DNA of 64,000 bases from Thermaerobacillus caldiproteolyticus (GCF_013761245.1 NZ_JACDUT010000005.1:1-64000), one strand, 5' to 3'; shown: positions 1 through 7,878, counted from the stretch's first letter. Translations and numbers: made by a program. Notes: generated from the sequence alone by a model not told the origin.

Positions 1-330
1 TTCATCGGCAGGGGTGCTTTCTTCCAACATCTTTCTTAATTCGCGTTCTTCGTCTGGAGACAGATACGGCTTTCTACCGGGAGCATAATGGCGTTCTAAT
101 AGCGCATCCATACCACCTTGATTAAACTTTTGAACATAAATCGAAACGGTTTCACGATGGATGTTCAAAAGCTCAGCGACTTGGATTCCTAAGTAGCCTT
201 GCATAATGAGACGAATCACCGCTATTCGTTTCGCCATGTTCGCATTTTTCATTCGGCGTTCCTGTTCTTGAAGACGTTCGATGGTCCAACCATGATTGTT
301 CGTAATTTGTAATCCTTTTTTCTTCATCAT
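1..330 (-). CDS. IS630-family transposase, N-terminal part (runs off window)
   Basis: Reading the reverse strand from the ATG at 330 gives an uninterrupted frame of 110 codons that continues past the window edge. It starts MMKKKGLQITNNHGW and carries a helix-turn-helix near residues 48-68 (VAELLNIHRETVSIYVQKF), followed by GGMDALLERHYAPGRKP. That arrangement is the DNA-binding N-terminus of IS630/Tc1-type transposases. The DDE catalytic domain would lie outside the window, so integrity cannot be judged. A GGAGCGG-like ribosome site precedes the start. The inverted repeat and TA target duplication expected at the 331-430 end could not be recognised by eye. Family assignment is by motif recognition only. 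Confidence 0.7.
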   Translation of the reverse strand, partial: MMKKKGLQITNNHGWTIERLQEQERRMKNANMAKRIAVIRLIMQGYLGIQVAELLNIHRETVSIYVQKFNQGGMDALLERHYAPGRKPYLSPDEERELRKMLEESTPADE

Positions 331-436
331 TCATCCGCTCCTTTGATTCATCTGTTTAGGAGCAGTATAGACAAGAATAGGCATTGGTTAAACATGTCGG
401 AATTTCAAACTGAATTTATATAAAAAAGAGTACTTT

Positions 437-1630
437 CTACACTATACTTTTTTGATCTTTTTGCTCTAGGGCGCGACTCCAACCTGTTAAGATAACAGCT
501 CCAAGAACCATTAATCCCCCTATCCATGGTGTATGAATGAGCCCAATCGAATCGGTGATCATACCACCCAAGTAGGAGCCAATAGCGATTCCAGCGTTAA
601 ATGCTGCAATATTAATCGCAGAAGCTACGTCTACTGCCCCCGGTACAAAACGTTCAGCCAGCATCACTACATATACTTGCAGTCCCGGAACGTTCATAAA
701 AGCTAACAGCCCCATTAAGATGATCGTAATGAATGCAGCTGCCTTGAATGGAGCCGTGAAGGTTAAGATACAGAGCACAATGGCTTGCACAATAAACATA
801 TAAAATAATGCGCCAATCGGGTTTTGATTAGATAACTTTCCACCCATTACGTTACCAATTGCAATGGCAACTCCATAGACAAGCAGAATAACAGCAACCG
901 TTCTCTCACTAAATCCAGTTATATCTTGAAGGAGTGGAGATAAATACGTAAAGACAACGAATGTACCTCCATATCCTAAAGCTGTAATGATAAATAAAAG
1001 TAATAAACGACCGTTTGTCAAAAGTTTGAACTGATCGCCAAATGTGGTACGAGCACCTTTTCGCAAATTCGATGGAACAAGAATACTGTTAGCGATGAAA
1101 GCAATCATGCCGACAACAACAATAAATATGAAAGCAAGTCTCCAACCGAATTGCTGCCCAATGAATGTGCCAAAAGGTACACCCGTAATCGTTGCTACAG
1201 TGAGGCCCGTGAACATAATGGAAATAGCACTAGCTCTGCGATTTTCTGGTACTAAACTGGCTGCGATCGTGGAGCCAATTGACATAAATACCCCATGTGA
1301 AAAGGCTGAAAGCACACGAGCAACTAGCAAAACACCTATGCTAGTGGCGCTAGCAGCAATGCTATTACCGATAATAAAAATAATCATAATCCAAAGTAAT
1401 AAAGATTTGCGTGACATATTCGATGTCAAAGATGTCAGGATCGGTGCTCCAAATGTTACCCCTAACGCATATAAGGAAACGGTCAGCCCTGCTGTTGAAA
1501 CAGAAACTTGTAAATCTTCAGATATAAGTGGTAATAGTCCTACACTAATAAATTCTGTTGTCCCAATGGCAAATGCACTTACTGCTAATGCCAGCAATGC
1601 CAATGTACTTCGCTTTTTATCTAAAGTCAT
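437..1630 (-). CDS. MFS transporter, DHA1 drug/sugar-efflux type
   Basis: A 397-residue, very hydrophobic protein with about 12 predicted membrane segments. The N-terminal signature FAIGTTEFISVGLLP is typical of the AraJ/YdhP/Cmr branch of DHA1 proton-coupled exporters. The loop with MSRKSLLLW after helix 2 fits the MFS loop 2-3 position. The ATG at 1630 has a strong AGGAGGCG ribosome site 7-8 bases upstream. It is divergent from the HxlR-type regulator at 1821, which suggests regulator-controlled efflux of a small toxic compound. The substrate cannot be read from the sequence. It may be cargo next to the insertion sequence rather than core genome. Confidence 0.85.
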   Translation of the reverse strand: MTLDKKRSTLALLALAVSAFAIGTTEFISVGLLPLISEDLQVSVSTAGLTVSLYALGVTFGAPILTSLTSNMSRKSLLLWIMIIFIIGNSIAASATSIGVLLVARVLSAFSHGVFMSIGSTIAASLVPENRRASAISIMFTGLTVATITGVPFGTFIGQQFGWRLAFIFIVVVGMIAFIANSILVPSNLRKGARTTFGDQFKLLTNGRLLLLFIITALGYGGTFVVFTYLSPLLQDITGFSERTVAVILLVYGVAIAIGNVMGGKLSNQNPIGALFYMFIVQAIVLCILTFTAPFKAAAFITIILMGLLAFMNVPGLQVYVVMLAERFVPGAVDVASAINIAAFNAGIAIGSYLGGMITDSIGLIHTPWIGGLMVLGAVILTGWSRALEQKDQKSIV

Positions 1631-1742
1631 TTTTTCGCCTCCTAATCAATTGTTTCAATCATTGCAAACAAACTATATAAATAAAAGAGTATGGTTAAAA
1701 CCGGCCGGCAAATGTTATTATGATATATATAAAACACTTAGG

Positions 1743-1800
1743 AAAGTACGTACTTTTAAGTAATATAGATACTTAAAGGTGATATAGATACTTTTTAGTA
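1743..1800. promoter_or_regulatory. Operator-like repeat array between MFS gene and hxlR-type regulator
   Basis: A 14-bp perfect palindrome AAAGTACGTACTTT lies at 1743-1756. Two exact 12-bp direct repeats ATATAGATACTT follow at 1763-1774 and 1782-1793, spaced 19 bp start to start. The same half-site (AGTA/TACT) also appears as AAGTA-N7-TACTT at 1758-1774 and TACT-N4-AGTA at 1789-1800. Dense symmetric repeats between a divergent transporter and its regulator are what an autoregulatory HxlR/MarR-type binding region looks like. The binding protein is inferred from neighbourhood. Confidence 0.55.
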
Positions 1801-1820
1801 CCTATCGATTAGGAGGGAGA

Positions 1821-2195
1821 ATGATGAAAAAAAAGAAATACAATATTCCAGTTGAAGCAACACTAGAAGTGATAGGAGGAAAATGGAAATGTGTGATCCT
1901 TTGCCATCTAACACATGGCAAAAAACGTACAAGTGAGCTGAAACGTCTTATGCCAGGCATTACACAAAAAATGTTAACTCAACAATTAAGAGAATTAGAA
2001 GAAGATGGAATTATTAATCGCATTGTTTATAATCAAATTCCTCCAAAAGTAGAATATGAGCTCAGTGAATATGGATGGAGTTTAAAAGATATTTTAGACT
2101 CTCTATGTGCATGGGGAGAAAAACATATTACCAAAGTATATGGTGATAAATTTGCTGTGTTAGAAGAGAGCGTTTTAAATGATAGACTCAAATAA
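1821..2195 (+). CDS. HxlR-family winged-helix transcriptional regulator
   Basis: A 124-residue protein with the HxlR hallmark near its start, VEATLEVIGGKWKCVILCHL, then RTSELKRLMPGITQKMLTQQ (recognition helix) and the wing segment IINRIVYNQIPPKVEYELSE. The single Cys near residue 30 (KWKCVIL) is the position used as a redox or electrophile sensor in YodB/HypR-type members, so a thiol-sensing role is possible but inferred. AGGAGGGA at 1811-1818 serves ATG 1821 or, with better spacing, ATG 1824. It is divergent from the MFS exporter and probably represses it. Confidence 0.88.
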   Translation: MMKKKKYNIPVEATLEVIGGKWKCVILCHLTHGKKRTSELKRLMPGITQKMLTQQLRELEEDGIINRIVYNQIPPKVEYELSEYGWSLKDILDSLCAWGEKHITKVYGDKFAVLEESVLNDRLK

Positions 2196-2281
2196 CATAC
2201 ATTGAATAGATTGGACGCTTTAATTCAAAAAAATCCTATGATCTCAGCTTTTGGCTTATTGAGAATATAAAAAACAAAAAT

Positions 2282-2313
2282 GCAACTTCACTGCGTTGGA
2301 GTTGCGTTTTTTT
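2282..2313 (+). terminator. Rho-independent terminator after hxlR-type gene
   Basis: Stem GCAACT (2282-2287) pairs with AGTTGC (2300-2305), followed by a run of seven T. It lies about 85 bp after the regulator stop codon. Confidence 0.6.
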
Positions 2314-2827
2314 GTTAATTTACAAAGAGTACGTTAAAACTTAAAAGAAGTTGTAAAAATATATCTTTATTAATACAGATTTGTTAAAGTTTTTGTTTAA
2401 TATTGCTGGCCATTAGTCATCTATTGCTGCACTCCGCGGCACCAAGAAGTATAGAAACTACGCAATCCCATGGGATTTGAGAATCAAAGTTATGTTCATA
2501 AGGTAACACCATAACGATTATGTACTATATAAAAGTATTGCATGTTGTGATTTAATTCCATGTTGGTTTTTGGGAAAGCACCACAGAAGCTAACGGGTGG
2601 TGATAATTTTCCTAGTGTAGCTGCCTTTGTAAAAATCCTAAAGCATTGCACTACATTGAATAATAAAAAGTAGCCGCATATAATGTTAGTTTTGATCAGT
2701 TAATTTCTTTTTTGTGCCGTTTTTACGATGTAATAGAGACAAACATTCATTCATGGTTCTAATTAAGAAGGCTCGTACATAATGTTACAGTAAGTAATGG
2801 ATTTATAGAGAAGGAGATTCAGTTGCG
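2314..2827. other. 500-bp AT-rich gap without a recognised gene
   Basis: No gene with a ribosome site is visible. A 37-codon open frame at 2560-2673 (starting MLVFGKAPQKLTGGDNFPSV) reads like protein but has no Shine-Dalgarno and no family I recognise. It could be the remnant of a decayed gene. The gap separates the accessory left end from the conserved ypbF region and may mark an insertion boundary. Confidence 0.4.
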
Positions 2828-3274
2828 ATGGATGATCGATTTTTGGGAGAGATCGATGGGGTAACCAAACAAATGTTGCTTGGAGTAATTGAGAAAAAGG
2901 AAAAGTGGGATCGGCTAAAAATGAGGGTGAAAATGTTGCAAGCTGTGACATTTTTAGGATTTTTGACGTTTTTTCTCTATATCATTTTTTACGTCGTTGC
3001 CCCAAGCAAGACGATCGCATCTATAATAACAATGTTTTTTGAGAGCGGGAAACATTTGTATATATTGTTGCTGCTGTTTACGTCATATTGGGGAGTATTG
3101 TTTTTGAAAAAAAAATGTGATAAAGCAGAGGAAGAATTTCATGCACTTCGTTGTGAAATTATTCAAAAAAGCACCGACTTGTGGAAAGACGAGCGAGCGT
3201 GGAAAGAGAGACATAAGCTGTTTGAAATGATAAAGGAAAAATACGACATTAACTTATATTATGAACATGGCTGA
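2828..3274 (+). CDS. ypbF: YpbF-like membrane protein (DUF2663)
   Basis: A 148-residue protein with a charged N-terminus, two membrane segments (about residues 38-60 and 73-93) and a charged, probably coiled C-terminal half (KKKCDKAEEEFHALRCEI). Layout and length match the DUF2663 family, B. subtilis YpbF, whose function is unknown. The nearby ypbG and ypbH homologues support the assignment. ATG 2828 is preceded by AAGGAG at 2811-2816. The stop codon sits inside a long hairpin shared with the convergent cotJ operon. Confidence 0.78.
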   Translation: MDDRFLGEIDGVTKQMLLGVIEKKEKWDRLKMRVKMLQAVTFLGFLTFFLYIIFYVVAPSKTIASIITMFFESGKHLYILLLLFTSYWGVLFLKKKCDKAEEEFHALRCEIIQKSTDLWKDERAWKERHKLFEMIKEKYDINLYYEHG

Positions 3275-3297
3275 ATGGTTTGCCATTCAGCCATGTT
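3264..3297. terminator. Bidirectional hairpin between ypbF and cotJC
   Basis: A 15-bp perfect stem (3264-3278 with 3283-3297) and a TTTG loop lie between the convergent ypbF and cotJC genes. The ypbF TGA stop at 3272-3274 lies within the stem. There is no long T-run, but position and strength fit a shared transcription stop. Confidence 0.6.
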
Positions 3298-3304
3298 ATA
3301 AATG

Positions 3305-3874
3305 CTAGAAAAATTTTTTTCGGTCGCGTTCTTCTTTTAAAATTTCCACGGCTTCCCGGAATCGCTGGGAATGAATAATTTCACGCTCACGCAAAAAGCG
3401 AAGGCCGTCGTTTAAATCAGGGTCATCACTCATATTAATAATCCATTGGTATGTGGCTCGCGCTTTTTCTTCAGCAGCGATATCTTCATATAAATCGGCG
3501 ATCGGATCTCCTTTTGCTTGAATGTAAGTGGCTGTAAATGGTACCCCTGCTGCATTGTGATAAAAAAGCGCGCGGTCGTGGTCGACATAATGCGGTGCAA
3601 TCCCCGCTTCTTTCAGTTGTTCTGGGGTGGCATCTTTTGTCAATTTGTATACCATCGTTGCAATCATTTCTAAATGAGCTAATTCTTCTGTTCCGATGTC
3701 TGTTAATAACCCGATCACTTTATCGGGAATGGAGTAGCGCTGATTTAGATAGCGAAGCGCTGCTGCCAGTTCTCCATCCGCTCCGCCATATTGCTCAATT
3801 AAATATTTTGCTAGTTTTGGATTGCATGTACTAACTCGCACCGGATATTGTAGCTTTTTTTCATAAATCCACAT
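3305..3874 (-). CDS. cotJC: Spore coat protein CotJC, manganese-catalase-like
   Basis: A 189-residue protein starting MWIYEKKLQYPVRV, the usual CotJC N-terminus, at the ATG at 3874 (GGGGGAAC ribosome site). A longer upstream in-frame start exists but lacks a ribosome site. The four-helix-bundle metal ligands of manganese catalases are visible: EELAHLEMIATM, AEEKARATYQ and REREIIHSQRF. CotJC is a mother-cell coat component made under sigma-E in B. subtilis. Last gene of a cotJA-cotJB-cotJC operon on the reverse strand. Confidence 0.92.
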   Translation of the reverse strand: MWIYEKKLQYPVRVSTCNPKLAKYLIEQYGGADGELAAALRYLNQRYSIPDKVIGLLTDIGTEELAHLEMIATMVYKLTKDATPEQLKEAGIAPHYVDHDRALFYHNAAGVPFTATYIQAKGDPIADLYEDIAAEEKARATYQWIINMSDDPDLNDGLRFLREREIIHSQRFREAVEILKEERDRKKFF

Positions 3875-3906
3875 GCTAGTTCCCCCTCTATTGCCGTATG
3901 ATTCAG

Positions 3907-4167
3907 TTAAACCTGCCAAGGCCAAGGAGTGTCATCCCAATTCCATGGATAGTTCGAATAGCTATTTCCATATTGCTGAAGAGGTCCATAAGCGGCTTCA
4001 TATTGTTTTTTTAGTTTCTTCCGCTTTTGAGCGAGTTGATTAAACTGTTGAATCGCTTGGTAATCGGTAGGATGGGTGTCGAGGTAAAGTGTCAATTCAA
4101 CGAGGGCAAAATCAACGGCTTGCAGTTGCTCAAGGAGTTCGTAATATTCTTTCGGCATTTGTTTCAT
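3907..4167 (-). CDS. cotJB: Spore coat protein CotJB
   Basis: An 86-residue protein starting MKQMPKEYYELLEQLQAVDF. A helical N-terminal half (LYLDTHPTDYQAIQQFNQLA) is followed by a tail rich in Trp, Tyr and Pro (NYPWNWDDTPWPW). This is the CotJB family pattern. Its start overlaps the cotJA stop, indicating translational coupling. The protein helps deposit CotJA and CotJC in the coat of B. subtilis spores; no catalytic motif is visible. Confidence 0.9.
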   Translation of the reverse strand: MKQMPKEYYELLEQLQAVDFALVELTLYLDTHPTDYQAIQQFNQLAQKRKKLKKQYEAAYGPLQQYGNSYSNYPWNWDDTPWPWQV

Positions 4168-4394
4168 AGTCCATCACCTTTGTTGTTTACTTCATAAGGG
4201 CCGTAGTACGGATCATAAAAAATTTTCCAAAGTGTTCCTTTTTTTAAGGCTTCGTGAAGTGAAAATTGCGGTAAATTTGGTGGCTGGAATCCTGCATATA
4301 AGTTCGGAGCGGTGACATATGTTTTCACGTGAATGGGTGGACATGGATCGAATGGGCTTACATATGGCATATATTGTTTCCGCGTTGTAAACAT
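4164..4394 (-). CDS. cotJA: Spore coat associated protein CotJA
   Basis: A 76-residue protein from the ATG at 4394, which has a perfect AAAGGAGG ribosome site. It is rich in Pro, Tyr and Phe (YVSPFDPCPPIHVKTYV, YDPYYGPYE), typical of CotJA. Any extension into the upstream open frame lacks a ribosome site. First gene of the cotJ operon, which is divergent from the membrane protein gene at 4500. Confidence 0.9.
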   Translation of the reverse strand: MFTTRKQYMPYVSPFDPCPPIHVKTYVTAPNLYAGFQPPNLPQFSLHEALKKGTLWKIFYDPYYGPYEVNNKGDGL

Positions 4395-4428
4395 CAGCAA
4401 ACCTCCTTTGTTACAAATCTTCAGTTTA

Positions 4429-4457
4429 TGTGTATGAATCTTTTTTTTATTCATGCC
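4429..4457 (-). promoter_or_regulatory. Candidate sigma-E promoter for cotJABC
   Basis: On the reverse strand, GGCATGAA (4450-4457) is followed after 13 bp by CATACACA (4429-4436). These resemble the sigma-E -35 and -10 (CATACAnT) elements, about 35 bp before the cotJA start. The cotJ operon of B. subtilis is sigma-E dependent, which makes the match plausible. Confidence 0.45.
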
Positions 4458-4499
4458 TTCCTTTTTCGATGAATACATGTTAACGAGGGGGAACACTCA

Positions 4500-4889
4500 A
4501 TGCGATTTCGTTTACTATGTGTGATAACAGGATTTATTTGCGGGTATTTAATGATAAAATGGACGCCGAATGTAACACCGTTTGTTTTTACAACTTTTAT
4601 TACAGAATTTTTGTTTAATCCACTTCGCTCTTTTTTAGCGATGGTCTGTTTTCTTATTGGCTTTTTGGCGAATGCTGTATTAATTCGGTCTCTCATTGAA
4701 GGCATGACCCATCTGTTACGCCGAAAGCAAATGAAGTGGGGGCAATGGTTTATGAGTTGTGGGGTGATACCGAGCTTTTACTCTTTATTTCAATGGAATA
4801 CGGTCCTCACTATGTTGTTTTTCATTTTCTCGCTGATTTATGGTATCATATCGATAGATTTGCAGCGCGATCGTCGTTACAATCAATAG
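4500..4889 (+). CDS. Small integral membrane protein of unknown function
   Basis: A 129-residue protein with about four hydrophobic segments (near residues 3-22, 26-40, 45-68 and 83-117) and a short basic C-terminus (DLQRDRRYNQ). GAGGGGGAAC precedes ATG 4500. I recognise no family. It ends 14 bp before the ypbG start and reads in the same direction, so the two are probably co-transcribed. It is divergent from cotJA. No residues suggest an enzyme. Confidence 0.65.
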   Translation: MRFRLLCVITGFICGYLMIKWTPNVTPFVFTTFITEFLFNPLRSFLAMVCFLIGFLANAVLIRSLIEGMTHLLRRKQMKWGQWFMSCGVIPSFYSLFQWNTVLTMLFFIFSLIYGIISIDLQRDRRYNQ

Positions 4890-4903
4890 TTCTAGGAGGC
4901 GCT

Positions 4904-5683
4904 ATGTTTATCGGTTTTCTCTTTCTTTTTTTATGTTTGTTTATTTATATGTGGTGGGAAGCGCATCGAAACCGTGTCGTTGAGGTGGAGTTATCATTTG
5001 TAAATTTTCCAAGCAGTTTCCATGCGTTTACCATTTTTTTTATTTCTGATCTTCATCGACGCACATTATCCGATACCATTGTCCGTCGAGTGAAGGGAAA
5101 AGCGGACATCGTTCTTATTGGGGGCGATTTGACGGAAAAAGGAGTACCTTTTGCGCGCGTAAGGAAAAATATTCGTCAGCTCAAAGCAATCGGTCCGATT
5201 TATTTTGTATGGGGCAACAATGATCATGAAGTGAGTGAGTACGAGCTGGAAAAGCTGTTACTAGAAGAAGGAGTTCATATTTTAGATAATCGTGCGGTGA
5301 TATGGACATCGGGGGAAGGGGAAAAAATAGCCCTTCTTGGGGTGGATGATATTAGCAAACGACGCGACCGCCTCGATGCTGCCCTTCTTCATGCTAGCGA
5401 AGGATCGTTTCGAATTCTTGCTTCCCATAATCCCGAGATTGTCCGAAAAATTCGTCCAGAGCATCATATTTCACTCGTGTTAAGCGGTCATACACATGGA
5501 GGACAAATTCGGTTTTTCACGTTTGGGCTTTACGAAAAAGGGGGCATGAAACAGGTGAATGGAACGACGGTATATGTAAGCAATGGATATGGAACGACAA
5601 ATGTTCCGCTTCGCCTCGGCGCTCCTGCGGAAACGAATTTGATTACGATCCGCCGTTGGGAGGAAAACGATGTTAATAGATAA
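4904..5683 (+). CDS. ypbG: YpbG-like membrane-anchored metallophosphoesterase
   Basis: A 259-residue protein with one N-terminal membrane segment (residues 1-17) and a calcineurin-like phosphoesterase domain. The metal-binding blocks appear in order: ISDLH, IGGDLT, GNNDHE, SHNPE and SGHTHGGQ. These predict a two-metal phosphoesterase. ATG 4904 has AGGAGG 4-5 bases upstream; the longer in-frame extension overlaps the preceding gene. The substrate is unknown; family members act on nucleotides, lipids or proteins. The stop overlaps the start of the MerR-like regulator, pointing to coupled translation. Confidence 0.88.
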   Translation: MFIGFLFLFLCLFIYMWWEAHRNRVVEVELSFVNFPSSFHAFTIFFISDLHRRTLSDTIVRRVKGKADIVLIGGDLTEKGVPFARVRKNIRQLKAIGPIYFVWGNNDHEVSEYELEKLLLEEGVHILDNRAVIWTSGEGEKIALLGVDDISKRRDRLDAALLHASEGSFRILASHNPEIVRKIRPEHHISLVLSGHTHGGQIRFFTFGLYEKGGMKQVNGTTVYVSNGYGTTNVPLRLGAPAETNLITIRRWEENDVNR

Positions 5684-6551
5684 AGGCAAATACAATATTA
5701 AAGCGGTTTCGACAATGCTTGGCATTCAGCCCGGAACGCTGCGGGCATGGGAACGTCGGTATCAGGTGATTGCTCCGAAGCGTACGGCTTCCGGTCATCG
5801 CTTATATACAGATGAGCAAGTCGAAATTTTAAGGAAGTTAGTTGCAAAAGTAAACGAAGGGTTGACGATTCGGCAGGCGGTTGCCTTAGTGATAGAGGAA
5901 AGCAAAGATCCGATACCTTCGTTCACTAAAGGCGACGAGGTTGCTAAGAAATTGGACGAGCTACTGCAATCGTTTATTTTGTTCGATGAACAGCGAGCTC
6001 ACGCTTCGTTGAGCTATTTATTCAGCGTTTATACTGTTGAGACAGTAGTGACAGATGTTCTTCCCTCTTTATTATGTCACATCTATCTTTGGCGAATACA
6101 GAAAAAAATGACAAGTGCGCATGAACAGTTTGCCCGCTCTTTTTTACGCTCAAAACTTGGAGCGATTGTATTGAATATTCCGATCGTTTCTCAATGTCCA
6201 AAAGCTGTTTCTATTCTTGGGCCCAATGAGACAGATGAACTCATATTATTAATATTTACAGCCTTTCTTCGCTTAAAAGGAATCTATGCCATTTATATAG
6301 GGGGAGATGTTTCTGAATCTGATTTTCTGGCGATGCTAAATGATGCGAAGCCGACTTTTCTTTTTTTCTCTTGTATGAATTTTGACCATATCGAAAAAAT
6401 GAATGAACTTGTTAGCAAGCTGCGTGACCAAGCTCCTGATATTACCATTGGTCTAATTGGAGAAGCGGCAGCGTCACATCCATTTTATGTTGGAAAAGTG
6501 AAGGAACAATGGGAAGAATGGTTGGCTCAACGCATTGATGAACAAAAATAG
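5670..6551 (+). CDS. MerR-type regulator with a cobalamin-binding-like domain
   Basis: A 293-residue protein. Residues 8-75 form a MerR winged helix (YNIKAVSTMLGIQPGTLRAW, then the RRYQV and SGHRLYT wing). The rest resembles the B12-binding regulators CarH/LitR: a helical module (about 95-170) and a Rossmann-like C-terminus with IYIGGDVSESDF. At the position where light- or B12-sensing members have the conserved E-x-x-x-H region, this protein reads LGPNETDELILL, with Asp in place of His. Cobalamin binding is therefore doubtful. The ATG at 5670 has GGGAGG upstream and overlaps ypbG by 14 bases. Target genes are unknown. Confidence 0.78.
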   Translation: MLIDKGKYNIKAVSTMLGIQPGTLRAWERRYQVIAPKRTASGHRLYTDEQVEILRKLVAKVNEGLTIRQAVALVIEESKDPIPSFTKGDEVAKKLDELLQSFILFDEQRAHASLSYLFSVYTVETVVTDVLPSLLCHIYLWRIQKKMTSAHEQFARSFLRSKLGAIVLNIPIVSQCPKAVSILGPNETDELILLIFTAFLRLKGIYAIYIGGDVSESDFLAMLNDAKPTFLFFSCMNFDHIEKMNELVSKLRDQAPDITIGLIGEAAASHPFYVGKVKEQWEEWLAQRIDEQK

Positions 6552-6686
6552 CAATATGGAAACACATAATGCTTGTCTAAATGATGAAAAACGATGTAAA
6601 CTCATTAATAATAACAAAAGAACCATTTGCAAATGATTTCATACAATAAACATAAGAGATGGCTGTGTAGGTAAGGAGGGTCGTTG

Positions 6687-7277
6687 ATGCGTCTTGAACG
6701 CTTAACCCACAATAAAATTAAAATTTTTCTCACGTTTGATGATTTAATGGATCGCGGCTTAACGAAAGAGGATTTATGGAAAGATACGTTTAAAGTCCAC
6801 CAGTTGTTTCGAGATATGATCGAGGAAGCAAGTGAGGAACTCGGCTTTGAAGTAAATGGGTCTATCGCGGTCGAAGTATACTCTTTACCGGCACAGGGAA
6901 TGGTTGTAATCGTAACAAGCGATGGCCAATATGATGATGTAGAGGAAGAATTTGCTGATGATTATATCGAAATGCAGGTAACGCTCGATGAGAGTGATGA
7001 CATATTTTATGAATTTCAAACGTTTGAAGATGTCATTCAGCTCGCCCATCGTCTTTATGCGATCGGTTGCCTAGACGGTACATTGTATTCGTACCATAAT
7101 CGCTTTTATTTGCATGTATCAGAGGAACCGCCTGTTAATATCGATAACTTTATCGCGATATTAGCAGAGTTTGGGAGCCCTTCAACGATAACCATTCATC
7201 GTGTTCAAGAATATGGAAAAAAAATCATTGATCATCGAGCCATTGAACAACTCGTTCGCTATTTTCCTGCTAATTAG
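6687..7277 (+). CDS. mecB: MecA-family adaptor protein (MecB/YpbH)
   Basis: A 196-residue MecA-type adaptor starting MRLERLTHNKIKIFLTFDDL, with the typical acidic linker (YDDVEEEFADDYIEMQ) and C-terminal ClpC-binding domain (FYEFQTFEDVIQLAHRLYAI). MecA proteins hand substrates to the ClpCP protease; the B. subtilis paralogue at this locus is YpbH. AAGGAGGG at 6673-6680 best serves ATG 6687; a TTG three bases earlier is possible. A strong terminator follows. Confidence 0.9.
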   Translation: MRLERLTHNKIKIFLTFDDLMDRGLTKEDLWKDTFKVHQLFRDMIEEASEELGFEVNGSIAVEVYSLPAQGMVVIVTSDGQYDDVEEEFADDYIEMQVTLDESDDIFYEFQTFEDVIQLAHRLYAIGCLDGTLYSYHNRFYLHVSEEPPVNIDNFIAILAEFGSPSTITIHRVQEYGKKIIDHRAIEQLVRYFPAN

Positions 7278-7286
7278 AGAATGTTC

Positions 7287-7322
7287 GGTCAAACTCCTAT
7301 TGGAGAGGGAGTTTGACCTTTT
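7287..7322 (+). terminator. Rho-independent terminator after mecB/ypbH
   Basis: Perfect 11-bp stem GGTCAAACTCC (7287-7297) with GGAGTTTGACC (7308-7318) followed by TTTT, starting 10 bases after the stop codon. Confidence 0.85.
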
Positions 7323-7792
7323 GCTTAATAAGAAATTTTAATGGACATATTATCTATCTTCAGTGCCCGATCAGTTTGCTTTTGAATCATCAACATCGAT
7401 GCAACATTTGCATAAAGCATGACTTGAACGTGATGCTTGAGATCTCCGCAAGCGCTTCCACAAAAAACACTTGTCTGTCGCGGGAGAGGGGCTAGGATGT
7501 CGACATTTTGCCGTTTGTCCACAGGATGCAGGCAGTTTTTAAGCGAAATCAGAATGCTTGCGCTTTTCTTTTTTCTTAATGAAAGGTTGGCATTATAAAT
7601 GCATTCGGTTTTCGTGTTCTGGTGATGGATATCATACTCCGCAAATATTATTTTTCTAGAAAATGTTATGCATGTGCGTATAAATCAACAGACTGTAAAG
7701 CTGTAAAGGAAAAGAAAGGGATTTGTTGGTATAAAAAAGATGTAAACGATTACAAATCCGATAAGAACGAGAAAAATTTTAATTTTTTTTCT
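7323..7792. other. Gap upstream of gudB with no supported gene
   Basis: No reading frame here has a convincing ribosome site. A reverse-strand GTG frame at 7325-7522 (65 codons, with a FCGSACGDLKHHV stretch) and a forward frame at 7622-7858 rich in Lys, Asn and Tyr are open but unsupported. The stretch probably carries regulatory DNA for gudB. Confidence 0.4.
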
Positions 7793-7820
7793 TTGCATAA
7801 AGAGGTGGAAGGTGTATACT
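7793..7820 (+). promoter_or_regulatory. Candidate sigma-A promoter of gudB
   Basis: TTGCAT (7793-7798), a 16-bp spacer and TATACT (7815-7820) lie 58 bp before the gudB ATG in AT-rich DNA. Both hexamers match the housekeeping consensus at four or five positions. Confidence 0.5.
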
Positions 7821-7878
7821 ATGACATGAAAGGTGGACAATATCAAATATCACAGTGACTTGTATGGGAGGTTTACGT

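Noticed and set aside
1044-1763. Forward frame of 239 codons
   Set aside because: Antisense shadow of the MFS transporter with no ribosome site.
7325-7522. Reverse-strand GTG frame of 65 codons with a FCGSACGDLKHH stretch
   Set aside because: No ribosome site or recognisable family, and its end abuts the ypbH terminator; kept only as a note on the gap.
7622-7858. Forward frame of 78 codons before gudB
   Set aside because: AT-driven composition rich in Lys, Asn and Tyr, no ribosome site, and it overlaps the probable gudB promoter.
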